A stretch of DNA of 64,000 bases from Niabella agricola (lineage in GTDB: Bacteria > Bacteroidota > Bacteroidia > Chitinophagales > Chitinophagaceae). The notes under the pieces were generated by a model. That model ran no database searches. It was not told where the DNA came from and was given only the letters and a program-made list of their open reading frames with translations. A program made the position numbers and the translations under genes. Within the stretch, counting starts at the first letter, position 1, and the number at the start of each line of letters is the position of its first letter. The stretch lies in assembly GCF_021538615.1 (NCBI RefSeq), contig NZ_JAJHIZ010000003.1, forward strand, positions 2,108,001-2,172,000. Direction: 5' to 3'. Below are positions 8,198 to 15,373 of the stretch, one piece after another.

Positions 8198-8802
8198 AAG
8201 CGCGTTTCTTATACCTGCTGAACCTGATGGTCCTTCCCCTGCTGGCCCAGAACGGCAATAACTTTATAAAACAAGGGAACGAATATTACAAGGCTGGAAA
8301 AATGGAGGAAGCTGTAAAAGCTTATGATAAGGCAATGGATGGTTCCCAAAAATACATTGCTTTGATGAACAAAGGCAATGCCTTATACCGGTTGAAAAAA
8401 CAGGAGGAGGCGATTAAGATCTATGAACAGGTGGCTACATCGCGGCAAACCAGTGAGGAACTGCGCTCGGGCGCTTATTATAATACCGGGGTCGTATACT
8501 CCAACCAGAACAAGCTGGAAGAAAGCATTGAAGCTTATAAGAATGCCCTGCGCTTCAACAGTAAGGATACAAAAGCGCGTGAAAACCTTCAGAAAGCATT
8601 ACTGGAAAGGAAAAAGCAAAGTGGCGGCGGCGGCGGCCAGGACAAAAAAGAAGATGAAAACCGGAAACCCGACAAATCCCGGCTCAATCAGCACCAGGCT
8701 CAAAACCAGCTTAATAAGTTGGAAAACAAGGAAAAAAATACCCAGCAACGGATTTCTGAGGACAAATCACAATATGGAACCAGTAACGAGAAAGACTGGT
8801 AA
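8194..8802 (+). CDS. batC: BatC-like tetratricopeptide protein
   Basis: A 202-residue protein with an N-terminal signal sequence (LLNLMVLPLLAQ) and about three TPR units between residues 25 and 130, such as GNEYYKAGKMEEAVKAYDKA and YNTGVVYSNQNKLEESIEAY. A glycine run (GGGGGQ) leads into a charged, low-complexity tail rich in Lys, Asn and Gln. TPR proteins next to a Bat VWA protein are called BatC or BatE and are presumed protein-interaction partners. Translation is coupled to batB by a 4-base overlap. No BatD-like gene follows. Confidence 0.85.
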   Translation: MKARFLYLLNLMVLPLLAQNGNNFIKQGNEYYKAGKMEEAVKAYDKAMDGSQKYIALMNKGNALYRLKKQEEAIKIYEQVATSRQTSEELRSGAYYNTGVVYSNQNKLEESIEAYKNALRFNSKDTKARENLQKALLERKKQSGGGGGQDKKEDENRKPDKSRLNQHQAQNQLNKLENKEKNTQQRISEDKSQYGTSNEKDW

Positions 8803-8817
8803 TAGCCAGGAATTTAA

Positions 8818-8874
8818 AATAACAAACGAAAAATATTAAATGCAGAAGTGGGAGTATCCTTACTGCTCCGTAAC
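8818..8874 (+). repeat. Extragenic repeat, copy B
   Basis: 57-base unit starting AATAACAAACGAAAAATATT and ending TGCTCCGTAAC. It is matched by copy C at 8984-9039 with the same order of A-rich left part, GAAGTGGG centre and CTCCGTAAC end. It lies 16 bases after the batC stop. Confidence 0.7.
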
Positions 8875-8983
8875 CTATACTTCGTCGGCAGCTGCAGGAT
8901 CCCGGAGTGCCGCTTTACACATCAGACGCCAAACGAGATCAGCCTGAAATATTAAACCTGAAGCGTTCCCTGCGGGATGCCAG

Positions 8984-9039
8984 AATAACAAATGAAGAAT
9001 AATAAATATCGAAGTGGGTGGCGGATACCGCTCCGTAAC
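8984..9039 (+). repeat. Extragenic repeat, copy C
   Basis: Starts AATAACAAATGAAGAATAAT, continues through GAAGTGGGTGG and ends CCGCTCCGTAAC. It is a direct imperfect copy of 8818-8874, about 166 bases further along. Confidence 0.7.
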
Positions 9040-9105
9040 TTTTTCGACAAACTGTTATTCCTCCTGCACTTTTAAATTGAAATTCCACATTTTACATTCC
9101 CCGGC

Positions 9106-10365
9106 CTACCGTACAACCAGTGGTTTTGTAAACTTCTCTGCTTCTCGTCTCATCATTTTTTCAAACCCCTGTTGGGTTGCAAAGGCCTTATCCGTTAACT
9201 CCCAGCCTACATAGTAGCGGTACACTACAGGCCGGCCGGCTGATATCTTCATATCCAGTGTAAATACATTGGTAACATCGGTATTGGCCGTTGTAATATG
9301 GCCCCATGTTTTCACATTTGAAGCGGCTGTTAAAATGCCCAGACCCAGCTGGTCTTTATTTTCGCTTTGCTGATCGTAGGTATACAGGCCTGCAATGCCC
9401 GAACGGTTTATTCTATAATCTTGTTTGCTGTAAAAATCGATGGTACCGGTCACCAGCGATGCGTTTGCCGGCAGGTTGCTGAAGGTGACCTTATTTTCGA
9501 AAAAATATTGGCCGCCCCAGATGCTGATCTGCTCTGTAACATTGATAGGCGTTGCATCCGGCAGGTAGTTCCAGTTTTTATACTGTATTTCAAATACTGC
9601 GCGCAACGGCCCGGAGCTCAGCTGCCGGTACACCGTCTGTTGTACGTTACGGCCAAACCGGAAGAGGGAATCATTCCCTTTTACTTTTGTGCGAAGCGCC
9701 AGGGCGCCGGCCCCCAGCGATTTTCCCACTTTCAGAATGTCCATGCCCCAATCGGATAAATTATGATAGCTGTTTCCAGGGTGGGTACCCACTTCATCCA
9801 ACACCATCTGCGGCACACGCTTTCCCCAGATATCATTGGCATTCCGTATATCGAAATATTTACGAAACCCCACTTTGTCATTTTCCCAGGCCGGCCCTTC
9901 GGTTAAGTAAGGAGGCAACTGCTGTTTCGAGAAATCGGTCGGAACGTTATTATACGGCATGGTATCCGCCATTACATTATTTCCAAAATTATTGTCCGGT
10001 AACCGATGCTTCTGCCGCACATAAGCACGTACCGCCGCCTTTATGGCCGCAGGCCGGTCGCTGGCAGCAATTGAAAGTACCTTTTTTTGACGGGGTGCCA
10101 GGTTCAGCAACAGCACCGCTTCGTCCCAGTTGCCATCGCCATCCAGGTCGTCAAACTGTACCAGCTGCGGAGTCTTTTTATCCGTTATCAACAGGTACTG
10201 TCCCTCCTTCAATGCCGGTAGTTTGCGTTTGATCCAGGCACGTTTTAATACCACCAGCTCGTCCTGCCGCTCTATGGCTGACGGGTTGATGACTTCAATG
10301 GTTTTTGTTTGGGCAGACACTGCCGCTCCAACAGCCACCGCTATTGTGAAAAAGAATCCTTTCAT
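9106..10365 (-). CDS. DUF4861 family exported protein
   Basis: A 419-residue protein with a cleavable signal peptide (MKGFFFTIAVAVGAAVSAQ). The N-terminal region IEVINPSAIERQDELVVLKR and the phrase VQFDDLDGDGNWDEAVLLL are typical of DUF4861 proteins, as is the central WENDKVGFRKYFDIRNANDIWGKR. Members are found mainly in Bacteroidota, often beside glycan-degradation genes, and are suspected to act on carbohydrates; I do not know a confirmed activity. It lies 12 bases downstream of the small NTF2-like gene on the same strand and is probably co-transcribed with it. Confidence 0.85.
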   Translation of the reverse strand: MKGFFFTIAVAVGAAVSAQTKTIEVINPSAIERQDELVVLKRAWIKRKLPALKEGQYLLITDKKTPQLVQFDDLDGDGNWDEAVLLLNLAPRQKKVLSIAASDRPAAIKAAVRAYVRQKHRLPDNNFGNNVMADTMPYNNVPTDFSKQQLPPYLTEGPAWENDKVGFRKYFDIRNANDIWGKRVPQMVLDEVGTHPGNSYHNLSDWGMDILKVGKSLGAGALALRTKVKGNDSLFRFGRNVQQTVYRQLSSGPLRAVFEIQYKNWNYLPDATPINVTEQISIWGGQYFFENKVTFSNLPANASLVTGTIDFYSKQDYRINRSGIAGLYTYDQQSENKDQLGLGILTAASNVKTWGHITTANTDVTNVFTLDMKISAGRPVVYRYYVGWELTDKAFATQQGFEKMMRREAEKFTKPLVVR

Positions 10366-10377
10366 GTACGTATTATT

Positions 10378-10815
10378 TTATTGGGCTTTTACGGCCTGGC
10401 GCGCGATCAATACCCATTGGCTACCGGCTTTTGTCCAAACCGTCATGATCTTTAATGTGGTATGCCCGGGTTGCTTATTATCATTGGTATCTGCATCCAG
10501 CAGATGCCGTACAATGGCCGTATTGTTTACAATATAAACGGTCTGATCTTTAATATCGATCTTTGTAAAATCGCTGGCCCCTGTTTTAAAAGATTCCAGA
10601 AATTCCGCTTTATTCTGTACTTTACCGCTGGAATGGCCATAGGTCAGTTGCTCCGATGCCAATGCGCTTAATACCGGTATATCGCTATCCAGCATCGCCT
10701 TGGTGAGTTTTTTAACAGCGGCTTCTACCTGGCGAGTGCTTTTCCCCTGTGCCAACAATGTGGTACCCGAAGCAAGCGTCATTGCTAAAAAGAATGCAAA
10801 AAATCGTATACGCAT
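10378..10815 (-). CDS. Exported NTF2-like (SnoaL/DUF4440-type) protein
   Basis: A 145-residue protein with a signal peptide (RIRFFAFFLAMTLASGTTLLAQ) and an alpha+beta cone fold pattern: helix VEAAVKKLTKAMLDSD, then strands ending LKIMTVWTKAGSQWVLIARQ. These features fit the NTF2/DUF4440 superfamily, whose members bind small molecules or act as enzymes. ATG at 10815 is chosen; an ATG at 10824 is also in frame. A -7 box TATATTTG at 10843-10836 would leave a leader of only about 5 or 15 bases. It is upstream of, and probably transcribed with, the DUF4861 gene. Confidence 0.75.
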   Translation of the reverse strand: MRIRFFAFFLAMTLASGTTLLAQGKSTRQVEAAVKKLTKAMLDSDIPVLSALASEQLTYGHSSGKVQNKAEFLESFKTGASDFTKIDIKDQTVYIVNNTAIVRHLLDADTNDNKQPGHTTLKIMTVWTKAGSQWVLIARQAVKAQ

Positions 10816-10835
10816 AATGAACATTGTTTAACCCG

Positions 10836-10843
10836 CAAATATA
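10836..10843 (-). promoter_or_regulatory. -7 box for the NTF2-like/DUF4861 pair
   Basis: On the minus strand TATATTTG fits TAnnTTTG exactly. No TTTG lies at the proper upstream distance, so the -33 element is weak or absent. Confidence 0.45.
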
Positions 10844-10917
10844 CCCGATAATTTTTCAAAACGAAACCGCTTCTATTTAAATGGTACCGGCATTATAATT
10901 GCGGTAACCCATCATCG

Positions 10918-11478
10918 ATGATGAAACCTCCGCTTACATTCTTTATAGTATTGTTACTGTTCCTGAGCGCCTGCACGGCTTCTAAAAAAACCAGGCAGTC
11001 CGCTGCACCCAATGCGGCAGTAACCGATCCGTCTGAACCATCCCGCCCGATGCCCGATATGCCTGCGGCTCTGTCAATAGACCGGCCGCTGCCGATTGAC
11101 CGGAAAGCATTTATTGCCTATGCAAAAAGCTTCCTGGGCACGCCCTACAAATATGGCTCCGCTGATCCGGATAAAGGGTTCGATTGTTCCGGCTTTCTCT
11201 ACCATATCTTCCAGCATTACCGTGTAAAATCGCCCCGCAGTTCCTATAACTATGAACATGCAGGGCGGGAAATAAGCCCGCAAAAGGCATTACCTGGCGA
11301 CCTTATCCTGTTCAGGGGAGAAAACAGCCGCCGGATCGGGCATATCGGGATTATTACAGCAACCGAAGCGCCGCTGAGCTTTATTCATGCAGCCGGAACC
11401 GGCAGCGGCGTGATCATCTCTACCTTCTCCGGTTATTATAAAAAACAGTTTGTAAAGATCATCCGGGTGTTGGAATAA
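10918..11478 (+). CDS. NlpC/P60 family peptidoglycan endopeptidase lipoprotein
   Basis: A 186-residue lipoprotein with signal sequence and lipobox LLFLSAC (Cys19). After a disordered Pro/Ala linker, the NlpC/P60 domain starts near residue 60 (FIAYAKSFLGTPYKYG). The catalytic Cys is in FDCSGFLYHIF, the His in RRIGHIGIIT and a later polar residue in SFIHAAGTGSGV. Such enzymes cut stem peptides (D-Glu to diamino acid) in the periplasm. ATG codons are adjacent at 10918 and 10921; either may be used. It stands alone with its own promoter region. Confidence 0.9.
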   Translation: MMKPPLTFFIVLLLFLSACTASKKTRQSAAPNAAVTDPSEPSRPMPDMPAALSIDRPLPIDRKAFIAYAKSFLGTPYKYGSADPDKGFDCSGFLYHIFQHYRVKSPRSSYNYEHAGREISPQKALPGDLILFRGENSRRIGHIGIITATEAPLSFIHAAGTGSGVIISTFSGYYKKQFVKIIRVLE

Positions 11479-12018
11479 GTGCGCATTCTTGTCAGGCTGA
11501 GTTTTCCTTTGTAAAATAAAATCATACGAACGTTCGGATGAGGCAATGACAAACAAGCTTGTGTTCATCCGGTTCCAAGGTTCGGAATTGTTTAAGGATC
11601 CATAGATCAATGCCGTTTCCTTAGCACACGGACATCCAATATATGCTCACAGATTCCTCCCATTTTTACAAAACAACCGGCAGCTGGAGCTTATGGCAGC
11701 ATTCAGCATTTAGCCCTCAGCTGATGGCATAGGAAGCGGCTATAACAGCTCCCTTTATACATCTCAAGCCCCCGCATCCTGACGGAATGCAACCGCAAAC
11801 AAAGAACATAAAGAATTATAAAAGTTCCAGAATCTTCGTGTTTCCTGGTGTCTTAGCGTCTCGTTGGCAAGGTTGCAGATTGTCCGCCCCTTCCGCCTTC
11901 TGCCCGTCTGCAGGAAGGGTATTTACATTGAAGCCGGGGTGCTTTCCATTAAGGTTTGGCCTAACGTATTTGCGATATAGACCCGGGCCATGTGCGACAA
12001 CGCCCCAATAACCTCCAT
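11479..12018. other. Long intergenic stretch without a supported gene
   Basis: About 540 bases. Open frames here have no recognisable protein features. Visible items are the phrase TGTCAGGCTGAG with CGTTCGGATGAGGCAATGAC (11490-11550), of the kind seen in decayed interspersed repeats, and a quasi-periodic stretch near 11697-11728 (AGCATTCAGCATTTAGC and CTCAGC). Confidence 0.5.
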
Positions 12019-12048
12019 AAAAAAGCATCCTGCTTTTGACAGGATGCT
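12019..12048 (-). terminator. Rho-independent terminator of the peroxiredoxin operon
   Basis: Perfect 9-base stem AGCATCCTG / CAGGATGCT (12024-12032 and 12040-12048) with a 7-base loop. On the minus strand it is followed by TTTTTTATGG. It lies 20 bases after the stop of the last gene. Runs of A on the other side may let it work in both directions. Confidence 0.85.
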
Positions 12049-12067
12049 CAAAAAAATACACGACACA

Positions 12068-12313
12068 TTACCGGTCTATCGACCCCAGCACTTTTTTTGA
12101 AAAATGATTCAGCGCATCTGATTCCCGCATACCGCTCTTCACCAGTTCATGCACTTCGATCGCTCCGCACAGGTTGGTGATCAGTTCACCCGCCACGTCA
12201 AGTTCCTCGTCTTTTACATTCATTTCGCAAAATGCTTCCAGCACTTCCACCGTTGCCTGCAACTTCTCTGGAGGAGCCGCCTGGTATAATTTTCTAATTA
12301 TTGGTAATTTCAT
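12068..12313 (-). CDS. Small conserved protein (DUF6952-like) of the peroxiredoxin-thioredoxin operon
   Basis: An 81-residue acidic, mostly helical protein, MKLPIIRKLYQ to KKVLGSIDR, with ELDVAGELITNLCGAIEVHELVKSGM in its centre. Bacteroidota genomes frequently carry this small protein after thioredoxin and AhpC-type peroxiredoxin genes; I recall it as DUF6952, of unknown function. ATG at 12313 is chosen to match homologue starts; 12325 is an alternative in-frame ATG. It overlaps the thioredoxin gene end by 20 bases, so translation is probably coupled. A role in peroxide defence is inferred only from its position. Confidence 0.75.
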   Translation of the reverse strand: MKLPIIRKLYQAAPPEKLQATVEVLEAFCEMNVKDEELDVAGELITNLCGAIEVHELVKSGMRESDALNHFSKKVLGSIDR

Positions 12314-12608
12314 TAAATAATTCATTTAAAGATGCAGCCTGGTTTGTTTGCACCTGGTTTAACAACTGGCCATTCTTAAAAGCGGCAAAAGTAGGGAGGT
12401 TGTCCACCTTCGCCAGTTTCCGGGATTCCGGCAACTTTTCAGCGTCCACATAAATAAACGCAACACCTTCATTTTCGCTGGCCAGCTTTTTAAACTTGGG
12501 CTTCATGATCCGGCAGTTACCACACCAGCCGGCACCGTACTGCACCATCACTTTCTCATTATCGGCAACCAGCTGCTGTAAATTATCTTCACTCAATTCT
12601 ACGTACAT
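12294..12608 (-). CDS. Thioredoxin family protein
   Basis: A 104-residue single-domain thioredoxin without a signal peptide. The active site is WCGNC (Cys29 and Cys32), in place of the standard WCGPC, preceded by VMVQYGAGW. The cis-Pro region is VDNLPTFAAF. It should reduce disulfides in the cytoplasm, most likely the oxidised peroxiredoxin encoded 11 bases upstream. The CGNC motif should shift the redox potential relative to CGPC. Second gene of a three-gene peroxide-defence operon. Confidence 0.92.
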   Translation of the reverse strand: MYVELSEDNLQQLVADNEKVMVQYGAGWCGNCRIMKPKFKKLASENEGVAFIYVDAEKLPESRKLAKVDNLPTFAAFKNGQLLNQVQTNQAASLNELFNEITNN

Positions 12609-12619
12609 GATCGTTCTTT

Positions 12620-13255
12620 TTAATTCTTACTAAAATAAGCGGCCACACCTTCGCGATCGGCGTTCATGGCTTTTTTACCTTCTTCCCAGTTTGCCGGGCA
12701 CACTTCACCGTGTTTTTGCACATGTGCATACGCATCAATTAACCGCAGGTATTCCTGGACGTTTCGTCCCACGGGCATGTCATTTACGCTTTCATGAAAC
12801 ACTTTACCCTCTTCATCAATAAGATAAGTAGCGCGGTAGCTTACATTGGATCCGCTCAGCTTTACTTCCCCGGTTTCATCATTCACCTCGTAATCAGCAT
12901 CCAGGATACCCAGTTCACCCGCCAGGTAACGGTGCGTATCGGCAAGGATCGGGTAGGTTACGCCTTCAATTCCGCCATTGTCCTTGGGTGTATTTAACCA
13001 GGCGAAATGTACTTCTGCGGTATCGCAGGATGCGCCAATAACAAGCGTATTACGTTTTTCAAACTCCTGGATAGCTTCCTGAAAAGCGTGCAGTTCTGTG
13101 GGACATACAAACGTAAAGTCCTTGGGATACCAGAACAGCAATACTTTCTTTTTATTTTCTACGGCCTCTTTGTATACATCGATCTTCAACGCATCTCCCA
13201 TTTCAGACATCGCGTCAATGGCCACACTAGGGAACTTCTTTCCTACTAAAGACAT
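12620..13255 (-). CDS. AhpC/TSA family peroxiredoxin (typical 2-Cys)
   Basis: Reduces hydrogen peroxide and alkyl hydroperoxides in the cytoplasm. It is 211 residues. The peroxidatic cysteine is Cys51 in FTFVCPTEL and the resolving cysteine is near 186 in HGEVCPANW. The substrate-binding segment LLFWYPKDFTFVCP is canonical. First gene of an operon with a thioredoxin and a small conserved protein. It is driven by a well-formed promoter (13305-13336) with an OxyR-like palindrome directly upstream, and ends at the terminator at 12019-12048. Peroxide induction is therefore likely. Confidence 0.95.
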   Translation of the reverse strand: MSLVGKKFPSVAIDAMSEMGDALKIDVYKEAVENKKKVLLFWYPKDFTFVCPTELHAFQEAIQEFEKRNTLVIGASCDTAEVHFAWLNTPKDNGGIEGVTYPILADTHRYLAGELGILDADYEVNDETGEVKLSGSNVSYRATYLIDEEGKVFHESVNDMPVGRNVQEYLRLIDAYAHVQKHGEVCPANWEEGKKAMNADREGVAAYFSKN

Positions 13256-13304
13256 ACTTTCTGTTTTATGATTTTAAAAATGATTATGTTTTCCAATTGC
13301 GGTG

Positions 13305-13336
13305 CAAAAGTACCATAAAATGCCAGGCCTTTCAAA
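13305..13336 (-). promoter_or_regulatory. Promoter of the peroxiredoxin operon
   Basis: On the minus strand a -33 TTTG (13336-13333) is followed after exactly 20 bases by the -7 box TACTTTTG (13312-13305). Both match the Bacteroidota consensus. Transcription should start near 13298, giving a leader of roughly 40 bases. Confidence 0.85.
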
Positions 13337-13338
13337 CG

Positions 13339-13369
13339 ATAGTTTCTATAGCTCATAGATAAAATCTAT
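13339..13369. promoter_or_regulatory. OxyR-like operator
   Basis: ATAGATAAAATCTAT (13355-13369) matches the OxyR half-site pattern ATAGnTnnnAnCTAT at every defined base. An adjacent ATAGTTTCTAT (13339-13349) is a compressed second element, ending two bases from the -33 box. No oxyR gene is in the window. Confidence 0.7.
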
Positions 13370-13410
13370 ATAAAATCTTTTACTATAGATGGCGGAGATG
13401 AATGCACACT

Positions 13411-13440
13411 AAAAAGCCCTGCGCAGGATCTGCACAGGGC
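13411..13440 (-). terminator. Rho-independent terminator after psd
   Basis: Stem GCCCTGCGCAG / CTGCACAGGGC (11 pairs, one mismatch) with a 3-base loop, followed on the minus strand by TTTTTAG. It lies 21 bases beyond the phosphatidylserine decarboxylase stop. Confidence 0.85.
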
Positions 13441-13461
13441 CTCGTTTATCTTATTCTCTTT

Positions 13462-14121
13462 TTACCAGCGGGCAATCACCGTCACTCCTCCTACCGCCAC
13501 ATCGCCGATTTTTACATTGATGGTTGCATCCAGCGGCAACAACAGGTCGACCCTCGAGCCAAACTTGATAAATCCCATTTCGTCATTCTGATTTACCTTT
13601 TTACCAACCTCGTTGTAGTTCACGATCCGTTTTGCCAATGCCCCCGCAATCTGTTTAGTTAGCACTTCTTTTCCGCTGCTATGTCGGTATACATTGGAGT
13701 GCCGTTCGTTTTCGGTAGATGATTTCGGGTGCCAGGCTACCAGGTATTTACCTTTGTGATATTGATTGTATACGATTTCCCCCTTTACCGGGTTGCGGTT
13801 CACATGCACATTCAGCGGACTCATAAAAATCGACACCTGTATCCTGCGGTCCTCAAAGTATTCATCCGCTTCCACTTCTTCAATCACTACTACCTTGCCA
13901 TCACAGGGCGCTATGATCGCCGCATCATCCACCGTATAATTCCGTGCGGGAATTCTGAAAAACGAAATGATCAGTGCGAATACCACTACCAGGGCTATTT
14001 CGAGTATCCAGAAAATAACCGGGTATGCCTGAAACAGGAAATAGTAAAAAACAAAACTTACGATCAAAAACAGTATCGTACTTATGGTAATGGTAGTGCT
14101 TCCCTCCCTGTGTAATGTCAT
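13462..14121 (-). CDS. psd: Phosphatidylserine decarboxylase proenzyme
   Basis: Converts phosphatidylserine to phosphatidylethanolamine at the inner membrane. This is the short (219-residue) form found in Bacteroidota. Two N-terminal hydrophobic segments (about 14-50) anchor it. The self-cleavage site that generates the pyruvoyl cofactor is the GSR motif at 188-190 (FGSRVDLLLP), with Ser189 the predicted new N-terminus. Upstream, DDAAIIAPCDGKVVVIEEV is a family signature. A -7 box (TAATTTTG) lies about 25 bases before the start, and tandem repeats occur further upstream. Single-gene transcript with its own terminator. Confidence 0.93.
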   Translation of the reverse strand: MTLHREGSTTITISTILFLIVSFVFYYFLFQAYPVIFWILEIALVVVFALIISFFRIPARNYTVDDAAIIAPCDGKVVVIEEVEADEYFEDRRIQVSIFMSPLNVHVNRNPVKGEIVYNQYHKGKYLVAWHPKSSTENERHSNVYRHSSGKEVLTKQIAGALAKRIVNYNEVGKKVNQNDEMGFIKFGSRVDLLLPLDATINVKIGDVAVGGVTVIARW

Positions 14122-14226
14122 TTGCTTTTATTTAGGCCGCAAAATTACACAAAAGCCGCGAGGTTTGGTATTCCGCAACAGATCGCTCATCTGGTATGCA
14201 CGAAGCCCGGGTTTGTGACCGTTTTT

Positions 14227-14270
14227 TTGTGACAAAAAAATATTGTCACAAATTTTTTGTCACAAATGTT
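14227..14270. repeat. TTGTCACAA repeat block upstream of psd
   Basis: Two directly adjacent 14-base units, TTGTCACAAATTTT (14243-14256) and TTGTCACAAATGTT (14257-14270), preceded by an inverted copy TTGTGACAA (14227-14235). The three sites within 44 bases resemble an operator array. They lie about 100-150 bases upstream of the psd start. Confidence 0.6.
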
Positions 14271-14284
14271 GCGATTTCCGCCCT

Positions 14285-14311
14285 AAAAAGCCGGGGCCAA
14301 CTGACCCCGGC
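14285..14311 (-). terminator. Possible terminator after tonB
   Basis: Perfect stem GCCGGGG / CCCCGGC (14290-14296, 14305-14311) with an 8-base loop, followed on the minus strand by a TTTTTAGG tract. It is about 155 bases past the tonB stop, so assignment to that operon is tentative. Confidence 0.5.
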
Positions 14312-14466
14312 CCGGACCCGGACGCTTTCCATGTTCCTGAAAATGAATACCCGTAGTTAAAAAACCCTTTCTTTGGTTTACTTTTTTGTCAATGCAGGAG
14401 ATGGGCGCTTCGCTGCGCTATCCAGGCTTTAACGTATTCTAACATTCCTTTAACAGTGAAGCCGAA

Positions 14467-15285
14467 TTACTGGTCCAGCACTTCAAAGGTGATTGGTTGT
14501 TTCCGGTACGCCTTAACCGGGTATCCGTTTTGAATCGCTGCTTTCCATTTCCCCGATTTTTTAATGACCCGGATGGCCTCATCACCCATACCAAAACCCG
14601 GATCTTTTAGTACCTTAATATCACTTACCACTCCATTTACATCTACTACAAACTGCACCAGGACCTGATACTTACCCGGGGTTGCTCCATTATCTACCGG
14701 TATTTCACCGCGAAGGTTCGTTGTCAGGAACCGATGCCAATCGCCCGGATAGCTGGCTTCAACCTGAACCACTTCAAAGATCTCCGGCTGCTTTTCTTTT
14801 GGCTTCATTTCCAAGATTCCTTTCCCGTCAGGAACGCCATCCGGTGGTATCGCTACATTACCCATTTTCTCCCCTTCCAGATGTTCCAAGCCGATTTTTA
14901 CGTCCACAAGGTCCTCCTGTGAAGGGGGCGGCGTTGTTACTTTTTCATCCGGAACGATCTTTGGTATTACAAATTTTTCAGTAGCGATCTTTTGGGGTTC
15001 CTGCTGTTTGGGTGGCGGTGGTGCCGGTGGCTCTATTTTTTCCGGCTCTTCTATTTTAGTAAGATCTACAACATGGCTGATGATCGTAACCGGTGCCTTT
15101 TTGGACTCAGCACCTTTTAATGCGGAAGCCCCCATAAAGGTGGCAATGATCAGCCCGGTGGCGCCCAGCGCTTTTATCAGCCGCCGGTTATAGGTACTAC
15201 GCAGCTCGTAAGCGCCGTAGGTCTTGTTCCTTCCGTCAAATAAAATATCGAGGAAAGAGGCTGACAGGATTTTTGTTGTTTCCAT
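14467..15285 (-). CDS. TonB family energy transducer
   Basis: Carries proton-motive energy from an ExbB/ExbD motor to outer-membrane receptors. It is 272 residues. A short cytoplasmic start with the motif FDGRNKTYGAYELRSTYNRRL, common in Bacteroidota TonB proteins, is followed by a single membrane segment (about 38-57), a Pro/Glu-rich periplasmic linker (about 77-125; EPPAPPPPKQQEP) and a C-terminal TonB domain (about 180-272) containing YQVLVQFVVDVNGVVSDIKV. It lies 88 bases downstream of the ExbD-like gene. SusC-type receptors, such as the one in this window, would be its clients. Confidence 0.9.
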   Translation of the reverse strand: METTKILSASFLDILFDGRNKTYGAYELRSTYNRRLIKALGATGLIIATFMGASALKGAESKKAPVTIISHVVDLTKIEEPEKIEPPAPPPPKQQEPQKIATEKFVIPKIVPDEKVTTPPPSQEDLVDVKIGLEHLEGEKMGNVAIPPDGVPDGKGILEMKPKEKQPEIFEVVQVEASYPGDWHRFLTTNLRGEIPVDNGATPGKYQVLVQFVVDVNGVVSDIKVLKDPGFGMGDEAIRVIKKSGKWKAAIQNGYPVKAYRKQPITFEVLDQ

Positions 15286-15373
15286 AATTTATGTTTTAGT
15301 TATAAAAATGTATAGCAAGGCCTGTTCCCGAACCAGCGGCCCGGAAAGGATGTATCGGTACGGTTACTATCAA

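Larger units (their letters stand above)
8803..9105. other. Intergenic region after batC
   Basis: 303 bases with no supported gene. It holds two imperfect direct copies of the extragenic repeat, listed separately, and lies between the convergent batC and DUF4861 genes. No clear terminator hairpin was found. Confidence 0.6.
14122..14466. other. Intergenic region between psd and tonB
   Basis: 345 bases with no gene. It contains a tandem TTGTCACAA repeat block and a GC-rich hairpin, both listed separately, plus a minus-strand -7 box for psd near 14145. Confidence 0.6.

Noticed and set aside
11816..12061. 81-codon minus-strand frame ending the long gap after the NlpC/P60 gene
   Set aside because: It begins within the operon terminator region and shows no conserved-looking segments.
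14228..14250. TGTGA...TCACA pair considered as a CRP site
   Set aside because: The spacing is 13 bases instead of 6, and the sites fit better as a TTGTCACAA repeat array.
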